NCBI RefSeq assembly: GCF_004963255.1
Contig: NZ_SUGA01000002.1
Location: 266,770-330,769, forward strand
Length of the DNA: 64,000 nt
Direction of reading: 5' to 3'
Source of the DNA: Mesorhizobium sp.
Lineage (GTDB): Bacteria; Pseudomonadota; Alphaproteobacteria; Rhizobiales; Rhizobiaceae
A program made the translations under genes and the position numbers. Position 1 is the first letter of the stretch. The number at the start of each line of letters is the position of its first letter. This document shows, piece by piece, positions 1 through 8,886 of this stretch. The notes under the pieces are model-generated. The model was not told the origin of the DNA. It saw only the letters and a program-made list of their open reading frames with translations, and did not search any database.

Positions 1-108
1 TCACTTCCTTGCGCGAAGCTGAATCGTGTCCGCTGCCCTCGATTCAAGCCTCACACAAGGCACGGGGACTATCCCTGATCCACGACGTGACATGCGGAAG
101 GACCAGTC

Positions 109-984
109 GTGGGTATTCTGATCGGACTTGTGGTGACGCTCGGCTGCGTTCTCGGCGGCTTCATGGCCATGGGCGGCCATCTGCACGTGCTGCTGCAGCC
201 CTGGGAAGCGGTGGTCATCTGCGGCGCGGCGCTCGGGACCTTCCTCGTCGCCAATCCGATGAAGACGGTCAAGGACACCGGCAAGGGCATTCTCGAGGCC
301 TTCAAGCAGGCGGTGCCGAAGGAGCGCGACTACCTCGAGACGCTGGGCGTCCTGCACAGCCTGATGCGCGAACTGCGCTCGAAATCGCGCAGCGAGGTCG
401 AGGCGCATATCGACAATCCGGAGGAGTCCGCGATCTTCCAGGCCTTCCCGACCGTGCTCAAGAACCATGACCTGACGAATTTCATCTGCGACTATTGCCG
501 CATTATCATCATCGGCAATGCCCGCTCGCACGAGATCGAGGCGCTGATGGACGAAGAGATCCAGACGATCCGCAGCGACAAGCTGAAGGCCTATCACGCG
601 ATGGTGGCGGTCGGCGACGGCCTGCCGGCGTTGGGCATCGTGGCCGCCGTGCTCGGCGTGGTGAAGGCGATGGGTGCGCTGGACCAGTCGCCGGAGATCC
701 TCGGCGGCCTGATCGGCGCCGCGCTCGTCGGAACCTTTCTCGGCATCTTCCTGTCCTATGCGGTGGTCGGTCCGGTCGCCACCAAGATCAAGACGGTGCG
801 AGAAAAGAAGAACCGCCTCTACATCATCGTCAAGCAGACGCTGCTTGCCTATATGAACGGCGCCCTGCCGCAGGTGGCGATCGAATTCGGCCGCAAGACC
901 ATATCGTCCTACGAGCGTCCGACGATCGATGCCGTCGAGCAGAGCACGATGAACGCCGGCTCTGCCGAGAAGAAGGCGGCCTGA
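109..984 (+). CDS. motA: Flagellar motor stator protein MotA
   Basis: MotA is the inner-membrane stator subunit that, with MotB, conducts ions and pushes on FliG. The 291-residue product has the family's four membrane segments: two near the N terminus, and two around residues 170-230 carrying the conserved prolines in [15 protein letters not shown] and [10 protein letters not shown]. The cytoplasmic loop holds the typical [15 protein letters not shown] segment. The start is a GTG preceded six bases upstream by GGAAGGA. It is the first gene of a same-strand block with fliM, fliN, fliG and flhB. No motB is in the window, which fits rhizobia, where motB lies elsewhere in the flagellar region. 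Upstream of base 109 I see no clear promoter. Confidence 0.97.
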   Translation: MGILIGLVVTLGCVLGGFMAMGGHLHVLLQPWEAVVICGAALGTFLVANPMKTVKDTGKGILEAFKQAVPKERDYLETLGVLHSLMRELRSKSRSEVEAHIDNPEESAIFQAFPTVLKNHDLTNFICDYCRIIIIGNARSHEIEALMDEEIQTIRSDKLKAYHAMVAVGDGLPALGIVAAVLGVVKAMGALDQSPEILGGLIGAALVGTFLGIFLSYAVVGPVATKIKTVREKKNRLYIIVKQTLLAYMNGALPQVAIEFGRKTISSYERPTIDAVEQSTMNAGSAEKKAA

Positions 985-1018
985 GCATGCTCGATCCGAG
1001 ACAGGACCACTTGCCGTC

Positions 1019-1954
1019 ATGACAAGTCCGGCCAGTCCGTCAGAAACGCGGGCCTTGATCATCGAGCGTCTCGTCGGCGACAGTGGCGAGGCGGCGCAGG
1101 TGATCGGCGTTGGCCGTGGCATGGCCGAACGGGCGGTCCCGGTGCTGCAAAAGGCGCTTGCAAGCGAGCTCGGCGCGCCGGTGACCGTCGACCTGCAGGC
1201 GGTGGAGGTCGGCCGCGTTCCCGAGGCGCGTTCGCGCGCCGGCGATGCCTTTGCGCTGACCATCGTTTCGTCGCCGACCTCGGCCGACGCCATGACGCTG
1301 GTGATGGATGCGCATGCGGTCGCCGTCATTGTGAGCGCGCTGTTTGGCGGCGATCCCGACCAGCCGGTGGCGCCGATCGAACGCGACCTGTCGCAGATCG
1401 AGGCCGATGTCGCGACCACCGTGTTCCAGGAGGTCGCGACGGCGCTCAACGGATCGGGCCGGCGCTCATTGGATTTGCGTCTGCCGGTGCCTCGCGCAAC
1501 GTCTGGCGGCGAAGCGAGGCGGCGCATCCTGCGCGACGGCGCCGCAGTCCGCATCGTGTTTGGCGTCTCGACGCCTACCGATACCGGCATGATCACGGTC
1601 ATGATCCCACAGCGAATCCTCCTCTCGACGCGTGGCGCAAACGCCAAAGTCGAGGAAGGCGAGAGCAGCGAATTCGACTGGCGTGCCCGTTTCTCGGAAG
1701 AGGTGATGCGCTCGACCGTCCGGCTCGAAGCGACGATGCCGCTCGCCCGGCTGACGCTCGGTCACCTGGCCGCGTTCGAGCCCGGCCAGGTGATAGAATT
1801 CGAGGAGAATGCGCAGCTCAACGCCAAGCTCAGCGCCCGCGACAAGACACTGTTTGTCTGCGAGTTCGGCAAGCTGGGGCAGAACTACACCGTCCGCATC
1901 AGCCATCCGCCTGATGCCGGGCAGGATTTCATCGACGGACTGATGCCGGGCTGA
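1019..1954 (+). CDS. fliM: Flagellar motor switch protein FliM
   Basis: FliM is the C-ring protein that binds CheY-P and sets rotation direction. The 311-residue product has a central CheC-like region (about residues 40-200) and a C-terminal SpoA domain (about 225-305) containing PLARLTLGHLAAFEPGQVI and a final NYTVRI strand. The N terminus is diverged, so the CheY-binding peptide is hard to point to. The ATG at 1019 follows GAGACAGGA. Only 34 bases separate it from motA, so co-transcription is likely. The identification rests on the SpoA domain, the length and the position between motA and fliN. Confidence 0.93.
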   Translation: MTSPASPSETRALIIERLVGDSGEAAQVIGVGRGMAERAVPVLQKALASELGAPVTVDLQAVEVGRVPEARSRAGDAFALTIVSSPTSADAMTLVMDAHAVAVIVSALFGGDPDQPVAPIERDLSQIEADVATTVFQEVATALNGSGRRSLDLRLPVPRATSGGEARRRILRDGAAVRIVFGVSTPTDTGMITVMIPQRILLSTRGANAKVEEGESSEFDWRARFSEEVMRSTVRLEATMPLARLTLGHLAAFEPGQVIEFEENAQLNAKLSARDKTLFVCEFGKLGQNYTVRISHPPDAGQDFIDGLMPG

Positions 1955-1984
1955 CGCCAGGCCTGGGATTCATGGAGACGAAGC

Positions 1985-2377
1985 ATGGCAGCGACAAATG
2001 TGGAAGCCGAGGCCGAAGCGGAAACCGGCCAACCCGACGAGCAGCTGGATCGCGCCATCGAAGAACTGCGTGGCGTGCTCCGTGAAGAGGAGGGCCGTCC
2101 AGAGGCCGCGCTTCGCTCGGGGGCCAATTCCTCGATCATCATGACCATTCCGGTCGACGTGCAGATCATCCTTGGCAGCACGGAAATGCCGGTGTCGGAG
2201 TTGATGGCATTGCAGAAAGGCTCCACGGTCGCGCTCAACCGCCGCATCGGCGAGCCCGTCGACGTGGTGGTCAACGGCCGCAGAATAGCGCGCGGGGAGA
2301 TCACGGTGCTGGAAAACGATCCGACGCGCTTCGGCATCAAGCTCACCGAGATCATCGCGGCGACGAAGAGCGCCTGA
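1985..2377 (+). CDS. fliN: Flagellar motor switch protein FliN
   Basis: FliN is the small C-ring subunit that polymerises at the base of the rotor and helps dock export substrates. The protein has 130 residues: an acidic, low-complexity N-terminal tail (residues 1-45) and a SpoA domain from about residue 50 ([19 protein letters not shown]) to the end. The [15 protein letters not shown] strand is typical of the family. An ATGGAGACG segment just before the ATG supplies the ribosome binding site. It lies 30 bases after fliM and 43 before fliG. Confidence 0.95.
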   Translation: MAATNVEAEAEAETGQPDEQLDRAIEELRGVLREEEGRPEAALRSGANSSIIMTIPVDVQIILGSTEMPVSELMALQKGSTVALNRRIGEPVDVVVNGRRIARGEITVLENDPTRFGIKLTEIIAATKSA

Positions 2378-2420
2378 GAATGGTCGGTGCGCGGACCAAT
2401 CGGCAGCAAGGGCAACACGC

Positions 2421-3446
2421 ATGACGACGGCATTGGCGCTGACACGTCCGCAAAAGGCGGCGGCCATACTGGTGGCCATGGGCAAGCCCGCAGCCAGCCG
2501 GCTGCTCAAATTCTTCAAACAGGATGAGCTGAAGGCGCTGATCGAGGGCGCGCGTCTCTTACGCACAATCCCGCAGGCCGATCTGGAGCGCATCGTCGCC
2601 GAGTTCGAGGCCGAGTTCACGGAGGGCGCGGGCCTGCTCGATTCGGCCGACCGGATGGATACGATCCTCAACGAATCACTGTCGCCCGAAGAGATGAGCG
2701 CCATCATGGGCGAGAAGAAGTTCGAGCCGGTCGCGGAAGGGCCCGCGCCGATCTGGCCGGACCTCGAAAAGCTCGAACCGTCACGGCTGGGCGCGTTCCT
2801 TTCCGGCGAGCATCCGCAGACGTCCGCGATGGTGCTTTCGAAGCTGGCGCCGCAGGCCGCCGCCAATGTTCTGCTCACCATGGAAAAGCCGATGCGCAGC
2901 CAGATCATCAAGCGCATGGTGACGATGGCCAACATCCCGGACGCGGCATCCAGGATCGTCGAGAACCAGCTGCGCGTGAGCGTGCTGTCGCAAAAGGCCA
3001 GCAGGGACACCACTGCCGGGCAGGAGCGCGTCGCCAGCATGCTCAACGAGATGGCAAAGCCGGAACTGGACGACCTGATGCAGGACCTGGAGCAGGCCGG
3101 CACGCCCGATCTCGCCGGAGTCAAGTCGCGGCTGTTCGCCTTCGACGATCTGCCGCTGCTTCCGCAGAAAGCCCGGGTACTCCTGTTCGACGGGCTGTCG
3201 ACCGAACTCGTCACGCTGGCGCTTCGCGGCGCATCGCCGGAACTGGCCGAATCCGCACTGTCGGCGATCGGCGCGCGCTCTCGCCGCATGATCGAATCCG
3301 AGCTTGGACAGGGATCGGAAGGCATTGCGCTTGCCGACATCATGGCGGCCCGCAAGAGCATATCGAGCGCCGCCATCCGGCTGTCGCGCGAAGGGGCCTT
3401 CGAGCTGCCTTCGACGCAGACCGCCGCACCCGCCGAAGCCGCCTGA
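2421..3446 (+). CDS. fliG: Flagellar motor switch protein FliG
   Basis: FliG is the rotor subunit that contacts MotA and transmits torque. The 341-residue protein is full length for the family. The middle domain carries the diagnostic EHPQT motif (SGEHPQTSAMVLSKL, about residues 130-145). The C-terminal torque domain, about residues 245-320, has the expected alternating charged helices (FDDLPLLPQKARVLL and ARSRRMIESELG). The N terminus starts TRPQKAAAILVAMGKPAA, as FliG proteins do. It follows fliN in the same block and precedes flhB by 24 bases. Confidence 0.97.
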   Translation: MTTALALTRPQKAAAILVAMGKPAASRLLKFFKQDELKALIEGARLLRTIPQADLERIVAEFEAEFTEGAGLLDSADRMDTILNESLSPEEMSAIMGEKKFEPVAEGPAPIWPDLEKLEPSRLGAFLSGEHPQTSAMVLSKLAPQAAANVLLTMEKPMRSQIIKRMVTMANIPDAASRIVENQLRVSVLSQKASRDTTAGQERVASMLNEMAKPELDDLMQDLEQAGTPDLAGVKSRLFAFDDLPLLPQKARVLLFDGLSTELVTLALRGASPELAESALSAIGARSRRMIESELGQGSEGIALADIMAARKSISSAAIRLSREGAFELPSTQTAAPAEAA

Positions 3447-3470
3447 CGATAGCCACACGGTCAGAGCGTC

Positions 3471-4553
3471 ATGGCTGAAGCGGTCGACAAGGATTCCAAA
3501 ACCGAGGAAGCCACAGAGAAGAAGATCCGCGACACGATCGAACAGGGCAAGCTGCCCCATTCGCGCGAGACCGCGATCTTTGCGTCCTTCCTCGCCATCC
3601 TGGTCTTCGCGGTCTTCTACGCCAAGGACGCGATCGTCGACCTCGGCATGTTCCTGTCCACGTTCCTGGAAAAGCCGGAAGCCTGGCCGATGGACACCGA
3701 GACCGACGTCATCTCGCTCTACCGGCAGGTGATGACCGAGATCGGCCACGCCGTCGTTAGCCTGCTGGTGCTGCTGACGGTCGCCGGCATCGGCGCCTCG
3801 GTCTTCCAGAATATGCCGCAGATCGTCGGTGAACGGATCAGGCCGCAGCTGTCGCGCATCTCGATCGCCAAGGGCTGGAGCCGGATGTTCGGCGTGCAGG
3901 GCTGGGTCGAATTCCTGAAGTCGCTGGCCAAGCTCGGCTTCGCCATCGCGGTGCTGAGCTTCACGCTCTCGCAAGATCATCGCAAGCTGCTCGCCGGCAT
4001 GATCACCAACCCGATGTCCTTCGGCATGGTTATCCGCGGCATCTTCGTCGACATATTGGTGGCGATCGTTTTCGTCATGGGCCTGATCGCGGTGGTCGAC
4101 ATCGTCTGGTCGCGTTTCCACTGGCGGCGCGACCTGCGCATGACCAAGCAGGAAGTCAAGGACGAGCTGAAGCAGTCGGAAGGCGATCCGATCGTCAAGT
4201 CGCGGTTGCGCTCGCTGGCGCGCGACCGGGCGCGCAAACGCATGATGACGGCGGTGCCGCGCGCGACGCTGGTGATCGCCAACCCCACGCACTTTTCGAT
4301 CGCGCTGAAATATGTGCGCGGGGAGGATTCCGCTCCCATCGTGCTCGCCAAGGGGCAGGATCTGGTGGCGCTCAAGATCCGCGAGATCGCCAGGGAGAAC
4401 AACATCCCGATCTTCGAGGACGTGGCGCTTGCGCGCTCCATGTACAAGCAAGTTTCAGTTGATAGCGTGATCCCGTCGCAATTCTACCAGGCGGTCGCCG
4501 AGTTGGTGCGGATCGTCTACTCGAAGAAGACCGCCCGCAAGGCAACCCAATGA
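3471..4553 (+). CDS. flhB: Flagellar type III export protein FlhB
   Basis: FlhB is the export-gate protein that switches secretion from rod/hook to filament substrates by cleaving itself. The self-cleavage motif NPTH is intact at residues 271-274. Before it lie four hydrophobic segments (about 35-55, 93-112, 150-168, 188-212) and a charged linker rich in Lys and Arg. The length of 360 residues is normal. It is the last recognisable flagellar structural gene of the block, and a small unknown gene follows 17 bases later. Confidence 0.97.
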   Translation: MAEAVDKDSKTEEATEKKIRDTIEQGKLPHSRETAIFASFLAILVFAVFYAKDAIVDLGMFLSTFLEKPEAWPMDTETDVISLYRQVMTEIGHAVVSLLVLLTVAGIGASVFQNMPQIVGERIRPQLSRISIAKGWSRMFGVQGWVEFLKSLAKLGFAIAVLSFTLSQDHRKLLAGMITNPMSFGMVIRGIFVDILVAIVFVMGLIAVVDIVWSRFHWRRDLRMTKQEVKDELKQSEGDPIVKSRLRSLARDRARKRMMTAVPRATLVIANPTHFSIALKYVRGEDSAPIVLAKGQDLVALKIREIARENNIPIFEDVALARSMYKQVSVDSVIPSQFYQAVAELVRIVYSKKTARKATQ

Positions 4554-4570
4554 ACGGACGCCGCTAATCC

Positions 4571-5008
4571 ATGGACCGGCAACCACACGCCAATTCCCGC
4601 GAGCTGATCGTCGCCAGCGCCATCGAGCCTGTCGTGGGCGAGTTGAGGCTGATCGACGTTGCCGACTATATCGCCTTCATCCGGCTCGAGCATTTCGCCT
4701 GCCTGTCGGATCTGGTGGATTCGGCCGCCGAGCTTTACTTCCGGCCGGGCACATTGCGGCTCGGCCATGGCGGCGAGGCGCATGTCGACTGGAGCGGCAG
4801 TCCGCGCATCGTGCTCGATCTCGAGCTGCGGCCGCGCGGCGTGACGGTCTATTTCCAATTGACGCTGACCGAGCGCGGGCCTTCCGTGGTGGTCAACTAC
4901 GTGTCGTTCGAGAAGCCCGGCGAGACGCCCGAGCACAACACTGCCTTGCTCGAGGACGCCGTGGAGGAGGCCCGCATCCGCAGGACCGAGCCGCTGGCAT
5001 TTCCGTAA
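4571..5008 (+). CDS. Conserved hypothetical protein of the flagellar block
   Basis: I do not recognise a domain in this 145-residue protein. It has no signal peptide or membrane segment. It is predicted soluble, with a helical N-terminal half (VGELRLIDVADYIAFIRLEH) and a beta-rich second half with alternating hydrophobic residues (IVLDLELRPRGVTVYFQL). It sits 17 bases after flhB on the same strand, immediately before the convergent visR gene. To my knowledge other rhizobial flagellar clusters also keep a small unknown gene next to visR/flhB. A role in motor assembly or regulation is therefore plausible but is inferred only from location. Confidence 0.75.
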   Translation: MDRQPHANSRELIVASAIEPVVGELRLIDVADYIAFIRLEHFACLSDLVDSAAELYFRPGTLRLGHGGEAHVDWSGSPRIVLDLELRPRGVTVYFQLTLTERGPSVVVNYVSFEKPGETPEHNTALLEDAVEEARIRRTEPLAFP

Positions 5009-5049
5009 CGATCCGATTGCAGCCGCACCAATCCCGCTGCGGCATGTTT

Positions 5050-5170
5050 AGAGCAATTCCAGGAAAAGTGTGAGCGGTTAGGCTCGGCGACTTCGCCGTA
5101 GCCTTCCGTCCGCAATTGCGTCAAACAAAGAGACAGCACGTTTCGCCGTTTCCGTGAAACGGTGAAACGC
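5050..5170 (+). repeat. Rhizobial palindromic intergenic repeat, copy 1 (variant)
   Basis: This element matches the repeat at 39367-39467, which lies in the opposite orientation. The shared parts are AGAGCAATTCCAGGAAAAGT, the TTCCGTCCG(C/G)AATTGCGT block, AACAAAGAGA and a terminal hairpin whose arms are built on CCGTTTC and GAAACGG. The layout of two palindromes joined by a short linker resembles RIME-type rhizobial intergenic mosaic elements. This copy has 24 extra bases (5080-5103) inside the first palindrome, and the extra bases are themselves able to fold. It occupies most of the gap between two convergent genes, where it could act as a transcript end structure. Confidence 0.85.
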
Positions 5171-5191
5171 ACCAGCGCTGCATGCGTGACG

Positions 5192-5962
5192 TCACTCGAT
5201 CAGGCCGAGCCGCAACGCCTTGGCGACCGCCTGGTTGCGGTTGACCGCGTTGAGCTTCTGCGTCGACTGGGTGAGGTATTGGTTGGCGGTGTGCACCGAG
5301 AGCTTGAGAAGCTTGGCGATCTCTTCGCTGGTGTTGCCGTTCGCGGTCAGCTTCAGGCATTCGAGCTCGCGCTTGGAGATCGAGCGCATCCGGCCGCTGT
5401 CGCTGGGGCGGATGCGGGCGACCGCTGCGAACAGCGCGAAGGAGCGCGCGTGGATCTCGCACAACGTGTCGTCGGACAATGCCATCTCGGAGCCCAGGAA
5501 GACGACCAGGCCGCATTGACCGCGGTCGGCATGCACGGGAAGGGCGATGCCGTTTGTGCCAGGCGCCAGCGGCGCGGTCGGCTCGGCCCAAGCGAGCGAC
5601 TGGAAGACCTGGCGCGATCCGGCGATGCCGTCGTCGGCCCACCAGCGCGGCGCGGTCGAGACGCGGCTGTGGCGCACCACGTCCTCGCCATTGGCGCCGG
5701 AGATGAATTTGGTCGCGACCGCGGTGCTCGGATAGTCGGAATCAAAGCACGCGACGAGGCGGGCGCGTTCCGCCGACGGGCTGACGAAATAAAGGCCGAA
5801 GGCGGAGGCGTTGATGTCGACCGCGATCCAGCGGCAGCGGCGCACGGCGTCCGGAATGGTGGCCGCATGATGCGTCTCCGAGCCCAGCGAGAAGGCGCCG
5901 AAGGGATTGCGCTGATCGTTGAAAAGGGCGGCGGCCGCCTCTTTGACCTGTGCGTGCTTCAA
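5192..5962 (-). CDS. visR: LuxR-family motility regulator VisR
   Basis: VisR acts with VisN as the master activator of flagellar, motility and chemotaxis genes in rhizobia. The 256-residue protein has an N-terminal sensory-like region and a C-terminal LuxR helix-turn-helix at about residues 193-250 (SISKRELECLKLTANGN, then SEEIAKLLKLSVHTANQYL). Its ATG overlaps the visN stop codon as ATGA, so the pair is translationally coupled. The gene converges on the flagellar block, whose expression it presumably controls. It is named by domain, pairing and position. Confidence 0.9.
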   Translation of the reverse strand: MKHAQVKEAAAALFNDQRNPFGAFSLGSETHHAATIPDAVRRCRWIAVDINASAFGLYFVSPSAERARLVACFDSDYPSTAVATKFISGANGEDVVRHSRVSTAPRWWADDGIAGSRQVFQSLAWAEPTAPLAPGTNGIALPVHADRGQCGLVVFLGSEMALSDDTLCEIHARSFALFAAVARIRPSDSGRMRSISKRELECLKLTANGNTSEEIAKLLKLSVHTANQYLTQSTQKLNAVNRNQAVAKALRLGLIE

Positions 5963-6669
5963 ATGATGCCGCTCCTGATCGCCGTCGCGATCGCCATCGC
6001 GCGGTTCGAGGCCGCGAATTTCTGGATGGCGTGCGTGATGTAGCTGTTGACGGTGTTGGACGAGACGCCGAGGATGACGGCCACCTCATCCGTGGTCTTG
6101 CCTTCCGAGACCCAGAACAGGCATTCGCGCTCGCGGTCCGACAACGGGTCCTGCATGGATGCCGCCGCGATCAGCTGCGGAATGCTGGAAAGCGCATAGC
6201 AGCATTTGAGCTGCGCCTTCATCAGGGCGGTCAGGTCGATCTTGCCTGCCTCTGCGGCCGAGAACAGCACGAACAGGCGCTGCCGACCGACATTGAGCCG
6301 CAACGAGTAGATTTCGGCATGGCCGAGCACGTCGAGCAGGCGGGCCTCTTCGCCGGTCAGCAATGCGCTGGCGTCGGGCGCGTGCGCCGCCACCAATGGC
6401 TTCGGACGCACCCCGGGCGCCACGGTCAGAGGGCCGAGCGCCAGGTTGGCGATCAGCCTTTTGCCGATCAGCTCGATGGCATCGAAGATCCAGTTCGAGG
6501 AGACGATGCGCGCGTCGTTGCGGTCCTGGTCATGCACGATGGCGACCAGCATGTAGCTGTCTGCGCCGATGTCGGCTGCAAGCTGCATGAAAAAACCGGT
6601 GAGATCGCCGCGGGACGTCAGGTGCGGGCCTGAAGCATCGGGTTGGAGAAGCGCGGCGGGACTGCTCAT
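5959..6669 (-). CDS. visN: LuxR-family motility regulator VisN
   Basis: VisN is the partner of VisR, thought to form a heteromeric activator at the top of the rhizobial flagellar cascade. The C-terminal LuxR DNA-binding domain begins at LSDRERECLFWVSEGKTTDE and continues through GVSSNTVNSYITHA. The N-terminal half is an unassigned sensor domain. I place the start at the ATG at 6669 (236 residues). An in-frame GTG at 6750 would add 27 residues of atypical sequence and has no better ribosome binding site, so the exact start is uncertain. In other rhizobia fliF sits beside visN, but here the next gene is unrelated. Confidence 0.88.
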   Translation of the reverse strand: MSSPAALLQPDASGPHLTSRGDLTGFFMQLAADIGADSYMLVAIVHDQDRNDARIVSSNWIFDAIELIGKRLIANLALGPLTVAPGVRPKPLVAAHAPDASALLTGEEARLLDVLGHAEIYSLRLNVGRQRLFVLFSAAEAGKIDLTALMKAQLKCCYALSSIPQLIAAASMQDPLSDRERECLFWVSEGKTTDEVAVILGVSSNTVNSYITHAIQKFAASNRAMAIATAIRSGII

Positions 6670-7051
6670 TTCCAATTCTTGGATTCTTGCCGGAATCGAT
6701 CCTTGTGCCCGGTGCTGGCGAAGCCAACGGCCGGACCCGAAACACGTCACGTTTACGAAGACACACTCACGGGCGCGAACGGCGCCCCAACCGCGCCGAA
6801 TCCCTCCAGGGAACGCGAAACCGTCCGCGTCTGGTGCCGGCCTGGCGCCGGAACTTGAGACTTTGGGTGGTCGCCGCGCCCCCCGTGGACCGGCTGATTC
6901 GGGTCTAATCTACCCGCAGATGAATCCGACATCAAATGCGATTTGACAAAATCGAATCCGATGGACTCGCGTTGCGACTCAGCAGCGGGTTTTCGGGTTG
7001 CTTGGCGGTGATTTCAAAGCTGAATTGAGCCGATGATTTCGCGGCGCGACC
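6670..7051. other. Intergenic region upstream of visN, no gene seen
   Basis: About 380 bases separate visN from the terminator of the next minus-strand gene. Short open frames here lack ribosome binding sites and family resemblance. The only structures I see are a short inverted repeat CGATTTGACAAAATCG at 6939-6954, flanked by two GAATCCGA direct repeats (6922 and 6953), and a GC-rich stretch around 6830-6850. The region must contain the visN promoter, but I cannot point to it. Confidence 0.5.
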
Positions 7052-7087
7052 GCAAAAAATACGCCCCCGGTTGCAACCGGGGGCGTA
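7052..7087 (-). terminator. Rho-independent terminator of the acetylpolyamine amidohydrolase gene
   Basis: A perfect 13-bp stem (TACGCCCCCGGTT with its complement, 7060-7087) closes on two bases. On the minus strand it is followed by a run of six T (complement of 7054-7059). It lies 18 bases past the stop codon at 7106, so it ends that transcript before visN. Confidence 0.9.
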
Positions 7088-7105
7088 GGCCCATTCGGGT
7101 GGGGA

Positions 7106-8137
7106 TCAGCGATCCTCGAAGCCGGTCAGCACGCCGACGGCATTGATGCCGATCTCTTCCACGGCGTAGCCGCCTTCCATGACGAACAGCGTCGGGAGGC
7201 CGAGCTTGGCGATGCGGCGACCGATCTTGGGGTAGTCGACGCTCTTTAGCTTGAACTGGCTGATCGGGTCCTTCTCGAAGGTGTCGACTCCGAGCGAGAC
7301 GATGACGACATCGGGGGCGTAGGCGGTGAGCTTGCCGCAGGCATCCTCCAGCGACGCGCTCCAGCCGTCCCAGTTGGTGCCGAAGGGCATCGGGTAGTTG
7401 ACATTGAAGCCTTCGCCTTCGCCTTCGCCGCGCTCGTCGGCGTGGCCGAGGAAGAAGGGATACTCGACCATCGGGTCGCCATGCAGGTTGAGGACCTGGA
7501 TATCGCCGCGGCGATAGAAGATCTCTTGCGTGCCGTTGCCGTGGTGATAGTCGACATCGAGGATCGACACGCGCCTGGCGCCCTGGTCGCGGAACCATTG
7601 CGCGACAACGGCGGCGTTGTTGATGAAGCAATAGCCGCCCATGAAGGCGGCACCCGCGTGATGGCCGGGCGGGCGGCAAAGCGCGAAGGCGGTGCGCTCG
7701 CCGTCCTTGACCAGGGCGGCGGCGGTCAGCGCGACGTCATAGGATGACTTGATCGCCGCCCAAGTGCCCTCGACGAAGGTGGCGCCGGCATCGAAGGAAT
7801 AATAGCCGAGCAAGGCGTCGATGCGCTTCGGCGGCACGTCGCCGCGCAGGCCGCGCGTCGGCCAGGTGAAGCCCATGGCCGAGCCTGTGAAACCGGCGGC
7901 GACCCATTCCGGCCAGACCGTCGGCAGGAAATCGATGTAGTGGGCATCATGCACGCGCTTGGCGGCGGCGAGGTCGTGCTCGACCGGCCCGATGATCGGC
8001 CCGAGCTTCTCGCTCTCCACCCGTGCCTTGATGAATTCGGCCCGCGACGGTTTCTCGAAGCCGGGCACGATGGCCGATGTGACCAGTTCCATCTGGCCTG
8101 AATGACCGGCGTGAAGTGGCGAAAAGACAGTCTTCAT
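7106..8137 (-). CDS. Acetylpolyamine amidohydrolase (class II HDAC family)
   Basis: The predicted reaction is zinc-dependent removal of the acetyl group from N-acetylated polyamines such as acetylputrescine or acetylcadaverine. The 343-residue product carries every catalytic feature of the family. These are the His pair 159-160 in RPPGHHAG, zinc ligands Asp196 and His198 in DVDYHHGNGT, a third Asp285 in SLGVDTFEKDPISQFKL, and Tyr324 in MEGGY. They sit one residue off the numbering I recall for the Pseudomonas AphA enzymes. The ATG at 8137 follows AGGGGA. In Pseudomonas an aphA gene also sits beside a PotD-like binding protein, which matches the polyamine importer found here. Confidence 0.9.
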   Translation of the reverse strand: MKTVFSPLHAGHSGQMELVTSAIVPGFEKPSRAEFIKARVESEKLGPIIGPVEHDLAAAKRVHDAHYIDFLPTVWPEWVAAGFTGSAMGFTWPTRGLRGDVPPKRIDALLGYYSFDAGATFVEGTWAAIKSSYDVALTAAALVKDGERTAFALCRPPGHHAGAAFMGGYCFINNAAVVAQWFRDQGARRVSILDVDYHHGNGTQEIFYRRGDIQVLNLHGDPMVEYPFFLGHADERGEGEGEGFNVNYPMPFGTNWDGWSASLEDACGKLTAYAPDVVIVSLGVDTFEKDPISQFKLKSVDYPKIGRRIAKLGLPTLFVMEGGYAVEEIGINAVGVLTGFEDR

Positions 8138-8178
8138 GGAATTCCCCTGGAAGTGCGAAATCAGTTGGAGGCGCGAAA

Positions 8179-8868
8179 TCAGTCGAGGTTGAGATAGGGG
8201 GTCACGAGAGCCAGCCACATGGCTTCCACATCGTCCTCGATGAGGTCGAATGTCTTGCGATCCCGCTTCAGTCCGACAAGCCTGCAGGCGTGCCCGACCT
8301 CCATCATCACCAGGCCCAGCCGCTTGGCGGTCTTTTCCTCGAGCGCCGGGTTCACATGCTGCAGCCAGGCTGCGTAGAGGGCGATGATTTCCTTGTCGTA
8401 TCCGTCCTGGATCGGCCTGAGGTCGGCGTTGCCGGAAATCGCCTCGATCACCGGCATCAGAGTCGCGTTGTCGAGATAGATCCGCGACGTATCGATGAAG
8501 AGCTTGCGCACTTCGCGGCGAAACTCTTCGCGGTTGGTGGGTGGGGCGACTTTGATGCGCTTGGCGATCACCTCGGGAAAAGACGACAGCCAGCGCCTGC
8601 CGAGTTCGAGAAGTATGGCTTCCTTGTTGGGGAAATATTGGTAGACCGAACCGACCGACAGGCCCGCACGCTGCGCGATGGCGAGGGTCGTCGGGGTCTT
8701 GGTTCCTTGCTCGCGGGTCAGGATCAGCGCTGCGTCGAGAATCCTGTCGACCACCTTGCTCGACCGTTGCTGCCGCGGCTGCTTGCGCGGCTCGAGCGCT
8801 ATTTTGGTCTTGCGGTCGAGACTGCGCTTCACTGCTCGTTGCCCCCGTTCCCCGTTCGGCCTCACCAT
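8179..8868 (-). CDS. TetR/AcrR-family transcriptional regulator
   Basis: The N-terminal helix-turn-helix is clear (RILDAALILTREQG, then IAQRAGLSVGSVYQYFPNKEAIL, about residues 40-85). The rest is an all-helical ligand-binding domain. I take the ATG at 8868 (229 residues) because a TATAGT -10 box at 8887-8892 would leave earlier in-frame starts untranscribed. A GTG 12 codons further in, after a GGGG tract, is also possible. It lies 41 bases before the amidohydrolase gene on the same strand and divergent from the polyamine import genes. It probably controls both sides in response to a polyamine-like ligand. Confidence 0.85.
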   Translation of the reverse strand: MVRPNGERGQRAVKRSLDRKTKIALEPRKQPRQQRSSKVVDRILDAALILTREQGTKTPTTLAIAQRAGLSVGSVYQYFPNKEAILLELGRRWLSSFPEVIAKRIKVAPPTNREEFRREVRKLFIDTSRIYLDNATLMPVIEAISGNADLRPIQDGYDKEIIALYAAWLQHVNPALEEKTAKRLGLVMMEVGHACRLVGLKRDRKTFDLIEDDVEAMWLALVTPYLNLD

Positions 8869-8886
8869 CGGCGCGCGGTGCAGTCC

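Noticed and set aside
1..1647. Long minus-strand open frames over motA and fliM
   Set aside because: They are composition artefacts opposite conserved flagellar genes, with low-complexity Arg/Ala/Ser-rich translation.
6753..6935. Small minus-strand frame upstream of visN
   Set aside because: It has 60 codons, no ribosome binding site and no plausible protein pattern.
8155..8183. 11-bp direct repeat GCGAAATCAGT spaced 18 bases at the TetR stop codon
   Set aside because: It looks like a small slippage duplication of the gene end. I see no reason to call it functional.
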